In this document: one piece after another, positions 37,236 to 49,449 of the stretch | How positions within the stretch are numbered: the first letter of the stretch is position 1 | How the letters are laid out: each line of letters opens with the position of its first letter | Assembly (NCBI RefSeq): GCF_033807715.1 | Contig: NC_084592.1 | Span: 27,131,501-27,195,500 of the forward strand | Source of the DNA: Cololabis saira | Taxonomy: Eukaryota > Chordata > Actinopteri > Beloniformes > Belonidae | DNA: 64,000 nt | Direction: 5' to 3' | Notes under the pieces: generated by a model | What the model saw: the letters and a program-made list of their open reading frames with translations, nothing else | Database searches by the model: none | Told to the model about the DNA's origin: nothing | Translations under genes and position numbers: made by a program

Positions 37236-37677
37236 AACGCGAGCGACAGGAAGAAAATAGAAGCAGGGCGTCCGACAAATGTTCAGCTCAAAATGGCGTG
37301 CCGCGTCGCGCTGCGCAGCGCTGCGTCACTCGCGGCCAGTTAGCCAATAGAAAATAAAGCAATGAAATTGATTTTGTTGCTGATGCTCGCTCACATCGCA
37401 TGCAGTAGGACATGGTGCAACTCCGCCGGCTGGAGCTTCCGCCATTTTTTCGTAGCGGTGTATCGTGTCATTCATGCAGCCAATCAGCACAGTGCCTCAT
37501 TATCATAGCCCCGCCCACTCAGAATCCCTCATAGAGAATGAGGTTAGAGACCGGGAAGATAAAGACATGGTTTAGAGGCTGAATTTCTAATTTATTTAGC
37601 AAAAACAATCAAAAGCTTGTTTTTAAGACATTCAAGGTCTGTTTAAAATAGATATTAGATGCCATAATAGGTCCCCT
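37236..37677. mobile_element. TTAA-flanked MITE, right part
   Basis: Continuation of the element starting at 30808, interrupted by the L1 and its duplicated 14-bp target. It includes the block cgtagcggtgtatcg and ccaatcagcaca, shared with the copy ending at 61293, and terminates in the inverted repeat CATAATAGGTCCCCT directly before TTAA. Confidence 0.75.
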
Positions 37678-37689
37678 TTAAATGTGAAA

Positions 37690-40600
37690 GGTTGTCATGT
37701 CATTAGTCTGTCATTAGTCTTTTACAAGTCATCTCAGAATTTCTTTTGCAGTAAAATCAAATAAGGGTTTGGTTGCTGTTTTTGCTCCTGGCTGTACAAA
37801 TGTGCAGTGGATATTAAAACAAACTGCACTGTTGTATCTTCAAGCAGGTTTGGTGCACTGATAGATAACCTCGATCTAATCTATGCATCAGTGAAATATT
37901 GCGTTAGTGTTCGCCGGATAAGGTTTTCAATTTTTTAAATGTGTATTAACATAATTGCACGTTAGTACCATCATAAATGACCAGTTGTCCCTTTGTTTTC
38001 AGGTGTCTTCGTCTTGTGTTCCAGCCACAAACTACGAGCTGGTAAGAGACCTCTATGTTATTTATTCATTTTCTTACTTCATGCTATGAATACTTGGCAG
38101 ACATTAGTTGGTACTTCTCAGTGCAAAATGATTACAAACGTGGTTAGAAAGAAACAGCTTTAATAGGACAAGTTACTTTTGAAGATCATTAATCGTTATC
38201 TGGTTATCCCCATGAGACAAACTCAAACTACATTAATAAACTTGACATCACTCAACAAAATGTTTTCTTTGTTGTTAAAAAAAAAAGAAAAGAAAATGAT
38301 AAGGTCAAGGCAAAGCCCTATCCTTGAATCTGCTACATCTTGATGGTGACTAATAACTCTGAGCAGAGTGGGATGTAGTCTGAGTATGAAGTGATTCAAG
38401 CCCAATAAAAAAGACACTTGCTCCATTGCCTTATTTGGTATTGGCTTAAGAAGCTGTGTTTGACTTGGACATGATTCGCTCACTCGCCTCCTCACGTGTC
38501 GTGTGTTTAAATGGTTTTGGGTGCGCTACAAACCAAAGCAAATATCCCCTGCACGTCTCTGTGCTCACAGTGAAAATATTTCTGAAAATGCCTTGTTTTT
38601 ATTTCATAAAAGCTGGTGTAATTAAGCAGGAACATATTATTATCCCCACAGATGCTATTGCACTAGATGCTTTCTGCATGAAGACATCTGTTTGGGATGT
38701 GCAGAGGACTGGGCTATGCACTTTGGGCATTGTAAAAAGGCGTCCTCTGTGCTTCTGAAACAAACACCTTTGCACACAGAGTACTGACCACAAAAATTGC
38801 CTCCCATTCGACATTTTGGCCTTCACTAACCTTATGTTCTGGTGTCAGCCGATTTTGAGCTATTATTAGAAATGTCCTGCACATGTGAGCAGCAATATGG
38901 AATCAAACTTAGACGTGTAAAGATTTTATACTGTTTAGTTTTAAGGTGACCAGAGATGGTTTAAGGATGTAGTGGTAAATACTGAGCGTCTATCAGCTCA
39001 ATAAAAGTCTCCTCAGTCAGCATTAGATGTGTTGATCACCTTTATAAACACTGATGAGCTGAATATAGAAGGTTTTTATACCCATGTTTGCAATTAACCC
39101 ATGTGATGGATTTCAAAACAAACATCATGCTGGTATTTTAAGTCGTAGAATTTACTAAACTAATAAAAAGTCTTATGAATAAACAGACGTGTACCTGTAG
39201 AGTTTCGTCTTTCTTTTATCAGCTGATAATGTTGGGATCATTTTTAATGTGTTGTCAGTGCACATTATCACCAGTATACACAACACTCCACTTAAGACAG
39301 ATAAAACCAAAAAAGGTTGCTGGAGTGAAGTAATAACCTTGGAAAATAATGTATTTTGGCCCAAGTCTTCATCTTTTCTGAACCTCAAGTAGGTAGCTTT
39401 GAATCCTGATCCTAACCAGGCATTTTGCAGTCATAAATCTAACCAGAAATGGACAAATTGACTGCGGAAAGTAGTTGTAAAGCTTTGCAATTACCTGCAC
39501 TCCTTCTCTGGCTGGCTCAACACATCATAATAACTTTTTCTTGTTGAATCATAGGAATAGGTGACAACAGCCTCAATAGCGGGGAATAGGTAGAGATATA
39601 TAACTTAAATTACGCTATTTATTATATTTGAATATCTTGTCTGCTCTATGTATAGGAATAGGATTGTGAAATAACGCCAAGCTTAAGATGTGCTACATGG
39701 ACAGAACGTGCTTTTCTGAGTTTTTCTGAGAAATGTTTCTTTAATTTATTACATAAAATATGTGTCACATAGATGAGAAATTAGCTCTGTTTGCATTTGT
39801 GTATGAAAGGAACTGGTGATGTATTTTTTTGTACGGTGTGGACGTGCGTACTTGCATGCTTCTGAGCATTTCCAGCAGCACGCTGAGATGTTCGTTCAGT
39901 CAACTCTCCTCAGCTCCTTGTTTGGTGAATTCTTCTTCTCACAGCAAGAGACCGGCATGATTTACTCTCCCATTCAGGTGCAGACTGATTACAACACTGA
40001 CGGCACATACACGTAGTCGGGGAACATTTTTTTGCAAGAAATATGAACATTTTGTTTTTTGAATACTGGCTGAACTCCAGGGAGATCGATGAGCTACAAC
40101 TGGATGAAGTACAACTTCAGTACCAGAAGATCATATCTGTCTGATATGAAATGAAAATTCATATTTCACTTTTTTTTTTTTAAACAAACAAAAAAAAAAC
40201 TTTCCAACAAACATTTGATAAAAGTCACAGTTTGAGTGTAAGGGCATAGTCTTTATTTTCTTTGCTTTGTTTCATAAGATTAAACCTCTTTTAATGATCT
40301 CATTTTGACCAGGAGCAGTTTGGTCTTTAGAAGGTCATTCCAGGGCCAGTGGATTTCACAAGTTGCCATAAATCTGTTGATGTTCAAAATCCAATTTTTC
40401 GGAGCTGTAGACGACCATAACTTCATATTAGGAAAAACATAACAGTTTTGACTTTTGCTTTGGAGGCAGACGTCAACAACGGTCTCGGCACATTCTGCTG
40501 TGGAGCTCCTGTTGGTACCAATCTGTTTTTCCAAAGAAAACAGCACCACATTTTCATAAAAGAACAGATGTTCACTAGATGCCTCTCTTCTGAGCCCATC

Positions 40601-40690
40601 AAGAAATTCCTTTCCACATTGAAAATGTTTGAAGACTTTCATATTGCCTGATAACATTCAAGGTCCAGGATGTTGCCAGAAACAGCACAT
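37690..40690. other. Intron flanking the exon at 38003-38041, otherwise nothing recognised
   Basis: Outside the 39-nt exon, no element or coding segment can be supported. Confidence 0.45.
38003..38041 (+). CDS. tns1-like: Tensin linker exon after the C1 domain
   Basis: A 39-nt, 13-codon exon bounded by an acceptor after ctttgttttcag and a donor gtaaga at 38042. It reads VSSSCVPATNYEL. Both ends are phase 0, so it continues the C1 exon (ending ECAK-like, KCEAK) as KCEAK-VSSSC. This parallels the tensin-2 order in which the C1 end is followed by a Val-x-Ser-x-Cys stretch. Its length is a multiple of three, so skipping it would keep the frame. It is also the first exon downstream of the putative alternative first exon at 18178-18198, and the MATAVFQ codons there would splice onto it in frame. 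About 36 kb of intron separate it from the C1 exon; most of that is repeats, including the L1 at 31474-37221. Confidence 0.8.
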
Positions 40691-40702
40691 CCTGCTCTGG
40701 AC

Positions 40703-41335
40703 CAGTGTTTCCAAACCCTGGTCCTTGAGGACCACTGTCCTGCATGTTTTCAATATTTCTCTGCTTCAGTGTGTGTGTGCAGACCTTGATGACAACCTAC
40801 TACTACTACTACTACTGTAATTTAGCAGACGTCTGAGAGAACAACACAAGCAAGAAATCACATGGGAGGGTACAGCATGGATTAGTCTGCTGTTTTGTTT
40901 TTTTTCCCGCCCAACCAACAGTCCCTTTATACAAGAAAGCTTCATCTAAAAAGACACCATCTTGCCATAAGTGCATGCAGCGTATTCAGTGCTGAAGTTT
41001 ACTAGATGCAAAGGTGCTCCTTAAAGAGCTAAGTCTTTAGCTTGTTCTTAAAAGACCCTGTAGTTCGGACAGAGTTTGATAGGCCATTCCACCATCGGGG
41101 AACAACGGAGGAGAAGAGTCTTGTTACTGATTTCATGCCACATTGTGGTGGAAGCACCAGGCATCTTTCACTGGCTGAGCGGAGGTGTTGAGAGGGATTT
41201 TAGCTCTGGATGAAGGAGTGAAGGTAGGCAGGAGCCACCTGATGATCATCTAATTTGAATAATGTGTGTTGATCCAGGGGAGCATCTAAAACATGCAGGA
41301 CAGTGGTGATCAAGGACCACGGTTGGGAAGCGCTG
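40703..41335. mobile_element. hAT-type MITE with unrelated filler
   Basis: The left end CAGTGTTTCCAAACCCTGG and the right end, with inverted CCACGGTTGGGAAGCGCTG, are the outer repeats. The inner halves also pair (cctgcatgtttt against aaacatgcagg). The flanks CTCTGGAC (40695-40702) and CTCTGGAA (41336-41343) are an 8-bp target duplication with one mismatch. The middle (about 40798-41275) begins with a TAC repeat. It resembles another common fish repeat (ccattccaccatcggggaacaac and ggagaagagtc), so the element either carries or was invaded by a second sequence. Confidence 0.78.
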
Positions 41336-41344
41336 CTCTGGAAG

Positions 41345-43095
41345 ATCAGTCATGATGAACATGTGGCTTTCTGCTCTGGTTACATTCTTCTGGAGACAAC
41401 AGTTTGGGGGGGCATAAGCCATGTTATGTGTATAAACCCGTGAGGCGTTTCAGTAGATGCAAGTTTGAACTGGAATAAATGAATGAAGCCACAGTACTGG
41501 GGACTGACAAGATGATATAGTAGAAGGATCAAAAAAGCTATCTGCACCGGCATGTTCATCAGGGGGATCATGGTACTGGTGACCTTTTAGATAGAAATAT
41601 TGTAAATCCATCTCTTGAGTATACAAAGTGACTACATAAAGAATCCTCCTAGGTGTTAGAGGGTGATACAAGTTGTTTTTTTTCCCATGAATTGTACCTG
41701 ACAATGCGTGCTTGGAAAATCATATTTATTAACCCCAAGCAGAGCCACTTTCATGGGGGTGCACAGTTTGCTGGAATAAATGCCGGGAGCATTCCTCAGA
41801 CGTTCCCTCATGTCGAGCCAGCGCTGCCAGGAATAAGTTTTATATTGCACAATGTGGGCATAGACGGAGGTGGACAAATAGTGGGGGTTCTCGCTGGTGA
41901 GGGTTGACAGCACATCTGATCACATCTTACCTTCCCACCCCTTTCAAAAACACATAATGAATGCATGCTCTTTTTCAGAAAACCATAAACCACGAACACC
42001 TACGTCATCCTGCCTCTTTCTTTATAGGTCCTGTGTTGAGGGGGAACCGGGCCAAGGCATCGCTGAGTAATGAGTAACTGCAGGGCATAGAATGTGTAGA
42101 TGTGGTCCAATTAGAGCTGTGTTTAGAAGCAAACATACTTCCCCGATGTTCTCGTATTATGCTGGTTATTCAGGCACCAACTGGGGATCCTGTTCCGAAT
42201 TACAGCAAGATCGCAGTTCACTGGGAATGCCGAAGCAGGAACAGAAAGTAGACATGTTTAGTGTTGAATTGAGCCAGCTGTCATATGTTCGTGTTTCTTA
42301 CTTGGACCATGTGGTAATCTGGTATTTTCAAATGTATACATATGACATAAGAATACTGTGTGAAAGTGTGGGGGTGGTGCAGGTTTTTTTCCTGCAGGTC
42401 TCCACTGGAGTTGAAGATAATGAGGTCCGTAATGTTGACTCCAGTTGATAGTCCTTATATATCAGCCTCAGAGGAGTGATATATAGTGGGAAACTTCATT
42501 TAATTACATTTTTTAAATTCCTTACACAATGATAAACAGAATGGAAGATGATTCTTACACTGCAACAAACTTACCAGGAACTGAATGAAGAAAAAAAGAC
42601 AGTAATCTGGTTTCTGTTCATATACCTGTGGTAATGCAATTTGTCATTTATATGCTCATCTTTTTTTAATATTAAGTGATGTGGTGAGTTGCTTCTCATT
42701 CCTTCAACAACCATGTCAGAAAAACACAAACAAAATCCTGTGGTCGAGGAAAACCTGTTGTAGTGAGTCTTATTATTGGTCTTACTAACAGGGGTTTGTT
42801 TCAGAAGTAGAGTAGAAGAGAACTTTAGACTGTTCTCCTAGTTTTAAGAATTCAAGTATTACCCATTGTCAAAGATAGTTTTGGTTAAAATAAGACAATT
42901 TTGACTAGATTCAATTTATAATATGCTTATTTCTAGAGAGGCTGTTTTTGCCGTGTGTAATGTGTGTTATTGAGATGGTAAGAGGTATAATTTTACCTAG
43001 GTTTTGATAGTTGCTCATCATATCTGTTACGGTCAAGAACAGTCATTTATTTGTGTAATGGCATCCCATTTGTAAATCATTACTCCCAATGCTGT
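41345..43095. other. Intron, nothing recognised
   Basis: Opposing open frames at 41653-41913 have no recognised similarity and no convincing splice sites. Confidence 0.4.
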
Positions 43096-43100
43096 CAATG

Positions 43101-43248
43101 CAGGCAAGGCAAGTTTATTGTACAGCACAATTCAACATTCAAAGTTCTTCACAGAGACATTAAAAAATCAAATGGTAGAAATTAAAAGCATGATTTAAGT
43201 TTAAACAAAAAAGCTATAAAATAAAACAAAATAGCTGTTTTATCGGGA
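43101..43248. repeat. Teleost retroposon-tail-like repeat
   Basis: ggcaaggcaagtttattgtac, agcacaattcaacattcaaag and ttcttcacagagacatt form a diverged copy of a fish repeat with the order aagtttatttat, agcac, caattcaaagtgctt. The SINE at 43263-43776 inserted into it or beside it. Confidence 0.5.
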
Positions 43249-43262
43249 GCATAAAGACAATT

Positions 43263-43776
43263 ATTTATTTTTAATATTTTTATCCCCGATTTTTACCCAT
43301 TTTATCACCCAGTGCTCCTACCTAAGTCAGTCCTGGGCATTGCTCCATCTACCAACCCTGGGAGGGCCACACTGAGCTCAAGTCTCCTTCTTAACCTGAG
43401 GAGTGAGCAGGCCGCTTCTTTCCACCAGACAGGGTGGGGGTTTCTCTGGCCGGACGTAGCGCGTGGAAGGATCACGTTATTCCGGCCAGATCCTCCCCAC
43501 CTCATCTGGCGCCCCGGTTGGCCAGAGGGGGCATGTATAGCCCAGGACTATGTGCATGTTTTTGTGAGGGTAGCTCACATTAGCTACCCGAGGGAACACA
43601 GGGAGAACATGCAAACTCCACACAGAAAGGCCCTTTTACCAACCCCACCCAGGGTGTGGGCACTGAAGTCATGGGGGAACTTAACACGCACTTCAGCGCC
43701 CACAGCGTCCCCAGCGGGAATTGAACCCAGGACCTTCTTGCTGTGAGACGGCTGCACTACCAGTTGCGCCCCCCTT
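43263..43776 (-). mobile_element. SINE-like retroposon (copy A) with target duplication
   Basis: Reads on the minus strand. The tRNA-like head is at the right end (ggtcctgggttcaattcccgc), the body contains tttctgtgtggagtttgcatg, and the T-rich left end is the A-rich tail. The flanks GCATAAAGACAATT (43249-43262) and GCATAAAGACGATT (43777-43790) are a 14-bp target duplication with one difference. It is homologous along its length to the split copy at 58326-59181. Confidence 0.85.
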
Positions 43777-43790
43777 GCATAAAGACGATT

Positions 43791-43985
43791 CTAAAGCAAA
43801 ATAGTGGAGAAAGACGTGTGGTCTGATGAGTCACAATTGACTCTGTTTTCTGAGCCATGGGTATAAAGAGGGGCGGATGAAGTGATGCAAAGCCTGTGGG
43901 GGCAATATTATGATCCGGGATTGCTTCAGTTATGTAAACAAAAGGATGCATTTAGCAGTCTTTCCGAACATACAGATTGACCAAG
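43791..43985 (+). pseudogene. Tc1-like transposase fragment
   Basis: The frame from about 43812 reads DVWSDESQLTLFSEPWV and then a stop; it is the Tc1-type WSDE segment. Further on, cctgtgggggcaatattatgatccgggattgcttc is the VMIWGC-like segment in a shifted frame. Stops and frameshifts make it non-functional. Confidence 0.6.
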
Positions 43986-44256
43986 TTTTCTTAGTGTGAC
44001 GGCAAAGACAAACCGCTGCATGTCACTTTTCAGCAATATACGACATCTGAATCAAAATGTCCCTCACCTGAATTGTGTACCAGAGAAGATCTTCACAATA
44101 AGAGCTCTTTGGTGGAACCCAATGCGCATAAGTCAAAGTTGCTTAACTGTTTAGCAACTTCTTATTTAGCTACTTTATGTCAAGTTAGAAAGCCTATTAT
44201 ATCTTTGGAGACTTACTTCAGAACGAATGCTGGCTCCTGTTGAAGTGTGGTTAATG

Positions 44257-44481
44257 CAGTGTTTCTCAATCCTGGTCCTCGTGGGCCCCTGTCCTGCATG
44301 TTTTAGATGTTTCCCTGCACCAACACACCTCATTCTAGTTAATAGTCCTCATTAGCTTGTCACCAAGGTCTGCACAACTCTGTTGAGGACACAGGTACTT
44401 GTATCACGGTGTGCTGAAGCAGGGTAGCATCTAAAACATGCAGGACAGGGGCCCAACGAGGACCAGGATTGAGAAACACTG
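44257..44481. mobile_element. hAT-type MITE with exact 8-bp duplication
   Basis: A 225-bp near-palindromic element. CAGTGTTTCTCAATCCTGG at the left is mirrored by CCAGGATTGAGAAACACTG at the right. Both flanks are GGTTAATG (44249-44256 and 44482-44489), the 8-bp duplication expected for hAT transposition. It belongs to the same family as the element at 40703-41335. Confidence 0.93.
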
Positions 44482-44489
44482 GGTTAATG

Positions 44490-46500
44490 TGACGTTACGT
44501 AGAATGAATAAATTCCCTCATTGCACCATGTAATGGGAATGTAGCAATACCTTTATCTTGATTATGATTGGCACAAAGACTCAAGTGTGCATGTTGCAGT
44601 CCGCCGAAGATGTGTTATTGCGAAGATGCTCTTGACACACGATTCCAGTGAAATATATTTTGATTCAAATGGTGAACATTGCCGAAAGAGACACGGATTC
44701 GTAGGCATGCAGACATGTTTCAAGGATAAAACGCCACGCTTTATTCAGCTCTAAATATAACCGCACATTCACACAGCAGCGTTGCGTTAACACTCCGTAG
44801 GTGGCGCTTCTGACAGGCCCTAATCACAAACAACCAATGAAATGTCTTCATTCTCACTACAAAAATAAGCTGCATACTTTGAACCCCCTCCACCCCGCGC
44901 CGTGAATGATGTCATTGTCTAGTACCAGCTGTGCAGTTTGACTGATCTGATGATGAGAATGTTTTTGTTATTTGGCGCCTGGCAACATCAGTGCTGTAGT
45001 TTAAGACGCACTGAGAGGTAAAATACTGAAAGCATCCCCTCACATGTTAGAAAAGGCATTTGGTTGCATAACAAAGCGAGTAGTCGGGCCCATATCAGTG
45101 GGACCGGTGGAGTGTGGAACACTTGGATGTCAGAGTTGGTTTAGGTTCACCGCCCGCTCAAGAGTTTTTCCCACAGCAAGGACCAAGCACTCGTCTCTCC
45201 CTCTGGTCCTTAGGGATCCCTGGTACGCTAGGACCCCCCCCGCCCACACGTCAACCCTAACACTCGCACACAGGCCTGTGCAGCTCCTCCCTCCAGAACT
45301 TTGTGTTTACATTTCTGGGACATGGCTGTGTGAAAGCTGCAGATGAAGGAGCTCGAAGCATGAGAGAGGAACAGCTGTGAGTGCCTGTGTGCTTTTAATC
45401 ATGTGTTAGGAAAAGTGCTAAGTAATAAATTAACATGACAGCACTTAGCTTTCAGTGGCGTTATGTTGTGAACACGTTTTATTATGATTTTAAACTTTGT
45501 TGTTCCTCTAAACATGTTGAAGTTGTAAACATGTTTTAGGTTTCAGTATCCATCACTGTGCGGTGGAGTGATGTTTTTCTCTGCTGGGAGTAAAATCAGT
45601 CCTGGTACATACCATGGATGTGTGCGTGTGTTTCGTGCATGTTTACATTTGACAGAACTACACGAAAATGCATGAAAAAATGAGTTACAGTGCTGTTTTC
45701 CAAAAATGTTGGGATAAATGAAAACCAAAATACAATAATTTCCAAATACTTTAACACAGTATTTTAATCAGTAGTCCCTAGAAAAATACAAAAAAAACAC
45801 TGCAATTAAACTTTCTTGGAACTATAAACACAATTTCTACAATAATTGGACTTTATTGCGAGGTAGCGTTAGTCTTTGACGTTTTAGGTCTATGATGGCA
45901 GATGTCTCATGTTTCATACCCTGCATGATTTTGGGCTGTCAAAGACAAAATATTACCATATTATACCATATTATTATATTTCTGGGTTCCACAAATCTAA
46001 AATAGCACCATACTTTTATTGAGACTGTGCTTTATATTCAATTAGATAATACTAGGTTAGTTTAATAAATAAGTTATTTTAAATAATCTAAATTGTTGTA
46101 CCTCTCAACAATTTGTTGTAGCTAATAATAATCTATTGATTTTGTTTACTTTGTTTTGTTTTCTTTGCAACAAAGAAATTTATTTCATGGACGCATCAAA
46201 CATCCTCGTTCTTTACTGGATTAATCCAAACATGTTACCAAACTTTTACTTACTAAAAGTAGTCATTGTGCTCTGCGAGGCACATTTATTAAGTACTCCA
46301 CAATTTTTTAAAGAAAACAAAAAAATCATGTTTTTAAATTTTTTGATTTTTCTTTTGTGTGTGTTATTGGGTAGCTAGTGGAGTAAGATACGACATTTTG
46401 GTAAAGAATAGAATAGCATGTAGTAATTAAGTATTAAGAGAGACTTGCTGCTTTAACCACTTGGCTTTGGTTCAATCGGACCATTTTTCATTAAATATAC
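44490..46500. other. Intron, little recognised
   Basis: Contains one weak transposon-like stretch (45672-45765) and a GC-richer patch near 45090-45300 with no identified exon. Confidence 0.4.
45672..45765. repeat. Possible diverged DNA-transposon end
   Basis: tccaaaaatgttgggat, aaaaccaaaatacaataattt and ccaaatactttaac resemble the terminal part of a frequent fish DNA transposon. Similarity is partial. Confidence 0.3.
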
Positions 46501-46506
46501 GCTTTT

Positions 46507-46547
46507 AATGATAGTGGCAAAAAAAAAAAAAAAATGATAGTGGCAAA
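46507..46547. repeat. Poly(A) insertion between direct repeats
   Basis: The 15-bp sequence AATGATAGTGGCAAA occurs at 46507-46521 and again at 46533-46547 with only A residues between. Confidence 0.8.
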
Positions 46548-47984
46548 TAATAATATTCTGGTTTCACTGATATTTAACATTTCTGTTTTACATCAAAATT
46601 AGAAGGGAGCATCATTTTCCACAAACATGACATGGTTCTGAGGAACCTATAAATATTGGTGGAGCAAAATTTCCTTCTTAGACAACCTTCACCTAGAAAA
46701 ACACATACATGTCTGGTTTTTATTCTGAATGCAAACCCAAACTCAGTACAGTGTTGCTCATGCAAGTAACATCATATGGACTCAAATAACTGATTCTCAT
46801 CCACATACAAAGCTGTTGCTGTTCCCTCCAAACAGTTGGTGTGTCCAGGCCTGCAGTCTTGCTTCTTCCCACTAGAAGGCACTATGGCACACTGATGCTT
46901 GAAGATGTCCCACTATCTTGTCTGCCGGTCCGAACACCCACTATCTTACCAGGAGAGATTTCTGTACAGCTCTCATCAAAGGTTAAACAGGAGTTTCCTC
47001 ACCATCTCATGCATGCAGCAGCTTAGCTGAAACACAGGCCTGTGTAAGGGGGCAGAGCTCTGCCTGGGCTATTGTCCAACATACTGTATAAACATTACAG
47101 TAAAGCTACTGCATAAATATACCGTAGCCAATACAGATGCTGTGTGCTTTATAAATGAACACACACATAAAGTCATTACACACACAAGAATATCATTAAT
47201 AACATCTAAAGATCAAAAAAGTGAATGTTTTCCTCAGTTTGTCAGGTTATTACTGCTCAGCTCCATGTCTGTATTTAAAGACAGAGTCACTCCAGCACTC
47301 ACAGCGCTCCACAGTGTTTTTCTCCATGTCTCGCTCCCACCTTCACACACCCAACGTGGTAATTTTAACCACTCTTCTGTCCACACTGAGCTGGCTGGGC
47401 TGGGCTTGGCTTAATGGGTTGTGTCTTAGGCTTTAAAGATGCACAAGTGTATATTTAGCTCTGGGTCATTTCCCCAAAAACCTTCTAGCTGGCCGACTAC
47501 GTTCATCCCTGCCGCTCTAGGAAGGAAACTCCCAGTTCGTTACCTACCTCCCCTTTCCTAAGACTAGTGGACTATAATTTGGTAAATTTGTCAAAGGGGC
47601 CACTGTGCTCATGTGAAAGGAGGCACATGGCACAGAGGTGGTGGACAAAGCTGTGGGTGAGAGTTATGCTCTTATGTGTTGTGTTCACTGGAGACGCGCA
47701 TTCGGCAACGTCACTGGGCTCCCAACCTTTTTACGGCTCAAAATCATCTGTGTGATTCATTTTATGCATGACAGATAGACAACAGCTAACGGGTTCTGAA
47801 GTCAGACTTTCAGATCATTACTGTTCATCTTTGATGAAGTGGCACTTTGTATACTTGGAGTGGCATGCAATTTAAGAAGGAATTAAAGGAAAATTATAAT
47901 TATTTTTCTAGTTTTTATTCCAATCACTCTTGATAACATGCTACTTGCCATGTTAAACCATGTTATAGTTAAACTGATTGGCAT

Positions 47985-48158
47985 CGGTAGCGCACTGAAA
48001 TTCTACAACAAAGTTTGTCTATCTGCTGTTTGGGGGGCGCTCAGTGAGTATGGGGTCCGGGGCCCTCTATTAAGGGCTGTCCGGTCTCTATATGATCGGA
48101 GCAGGAGCGGTTGTATGTTGGTTATTTGAGGGAAAATCAATAAAAAGAATTTGAAAAA
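47985..48158 (+). pseudogene. LINE reverse-transcriptase fragment
   Basis: The plus-strand frame reads WGALSEYGVRGPLLRAVRS followed by LYDRSRSGC, then a stop at about 48129. This is the well-conserved L(R/S)EYGVRGPLLRAVRSLYDRSRS segment in the reverse transcriptase of a common teleost non-LTR element. The catalytic YADD is not included. A tail with aataaaaagaatttgaaaaaaaa follows (48138-48162), so it is a 5'- and internally truncated copy. Confidence 0.7.
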
Positions 48159-48929
48159 AAAGATCATCTGTGATCTGATGATAGTGTGGTTTATTATAAG
48201 CTTTAAATTATTATTTTTTTTTAAAGTCATTGTTTTTTTTCTTTAGACAATGACTACCAACTTGAAGTATTTTCCTGCATACCCTTCATCTGAATATGGC
48301 TTCAGAAAAGGAAATAAATAAATAAAATATATTGGGTTGCTTATCAGCCATCTTTTCATACAATCCGCCTTTGCATTAAAGAGTTTTCAGCTGAACCAAT
48401 TTTTTATAATTTATTATACCTCTTAATCAATCGCAGCACCTTCCAATTTGATTACACAACATCTCTGGCTGCTATGAATGGGGGAAAATGCCAATTTCTC
48501 TCATTAAATTATGTTACATTATTTTCCTCACAAGTCTCCATGGTTTTCCTAGCAAGATTTACTCCATTAGTTTACTGGTGGTCCTTCTGAAAATAATTTC
48601 AGAAATTAATATATTGAATTGTACAGTATAAATGTCATTTCCACCCTCTTATCCAAAAATGGTCACTTCTGGCTCCATAAAAAAACAAAAAAATCAACTG
48701 GGAAATGCCGAGCTCCAGGATTTAAAGAAACACAGAGGGTTTGTCCATTCGCTTACAAACCATCTATACCTCCAACCCTGAGGCTGAGTGGAAGCCACAG
48801 AACATTTGCCACTGAACAGTAAACCGAATTCAGCAATAACAGCCAAATAATGATAAGATATGAATGAAAAAAAAGATAAGATGATTTTATAGTTTTATGT
48901 ATGCGGATGTAATAGAAAAATGATATGAG

Positions 48930-49445
48930 TCTAAATATGAGGTACAACCGCAGATGGACAGTACCATAGGACATGAGTTAGGTACACCCTTTCTGCTTTC
49001 GGAGGATTTATTGTTGTAAGCAGCAGCCTGGTGCTGATAATCAAATCCTCTCGATTAATTGATCATCGCTAGAATGAACACTGCTATAAAAAAGTTTTGG
49101 CAGTTTCTCATCTGGAGTATTCAGGTGTATCATAACACAATGTTAAGCAGGATAGAGATCAGGATTGATATTAGAAGAGCATGTTTTGCTTCCTATCAAC
49201 AAGGGATGGATTGTAAGGTCATTTCCAAACAATAAGAAGTCCAGGCGTTCTGCAGTGAGAAAGTATATTCACAGGCGTAAGACGTTCAGCACAGTTTCCA
49301 ATCTTGCCAGGAGTGGATATCCAAGAATGTTTACCCTCATGGTAATGCACATAAATGTTATGAAACACCTGGTGCAATTAGAAAAATAACGTTTGAAAGG
49401 GTTACACAGATTGACAGAGGACATATCCAACGTGAGACAATGTGG
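48930..49445 (+). pseudogene. Degraded Tc1-like transposon, 5' half
   Basis: The leader with gcagcagcctggtgctgataatcaa, aattaattgatcatc and ggcagtttctcatctgg is followed by a transposase start. The frame at 49165-49389 reads SAVRKYIHRRKTFSTVSNLA and then RSGYPRMFT, the second helix-turn-helix and GRPS-like linker of Tc1 transposases. The catalytic core is absent or unrecognisable. Confidence 0.65.
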
Positions 49446-49449
49446 AAGC

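Noticed and set aside
41656..41913. Minus-strand open frame (ENPHYLSTSVYAHIV...) that looks protein-like
   Set aside because: An opposing plus-strand frame is equally long, I recognise no family, and there are no clear splice sites. Probably chance or an old repeat.
45044..45346. GC-richer patch as another first exon
   Set aside because: Its frame has no good donor in a phase that fits a tensin exon, and short reading frames there stop quickly.
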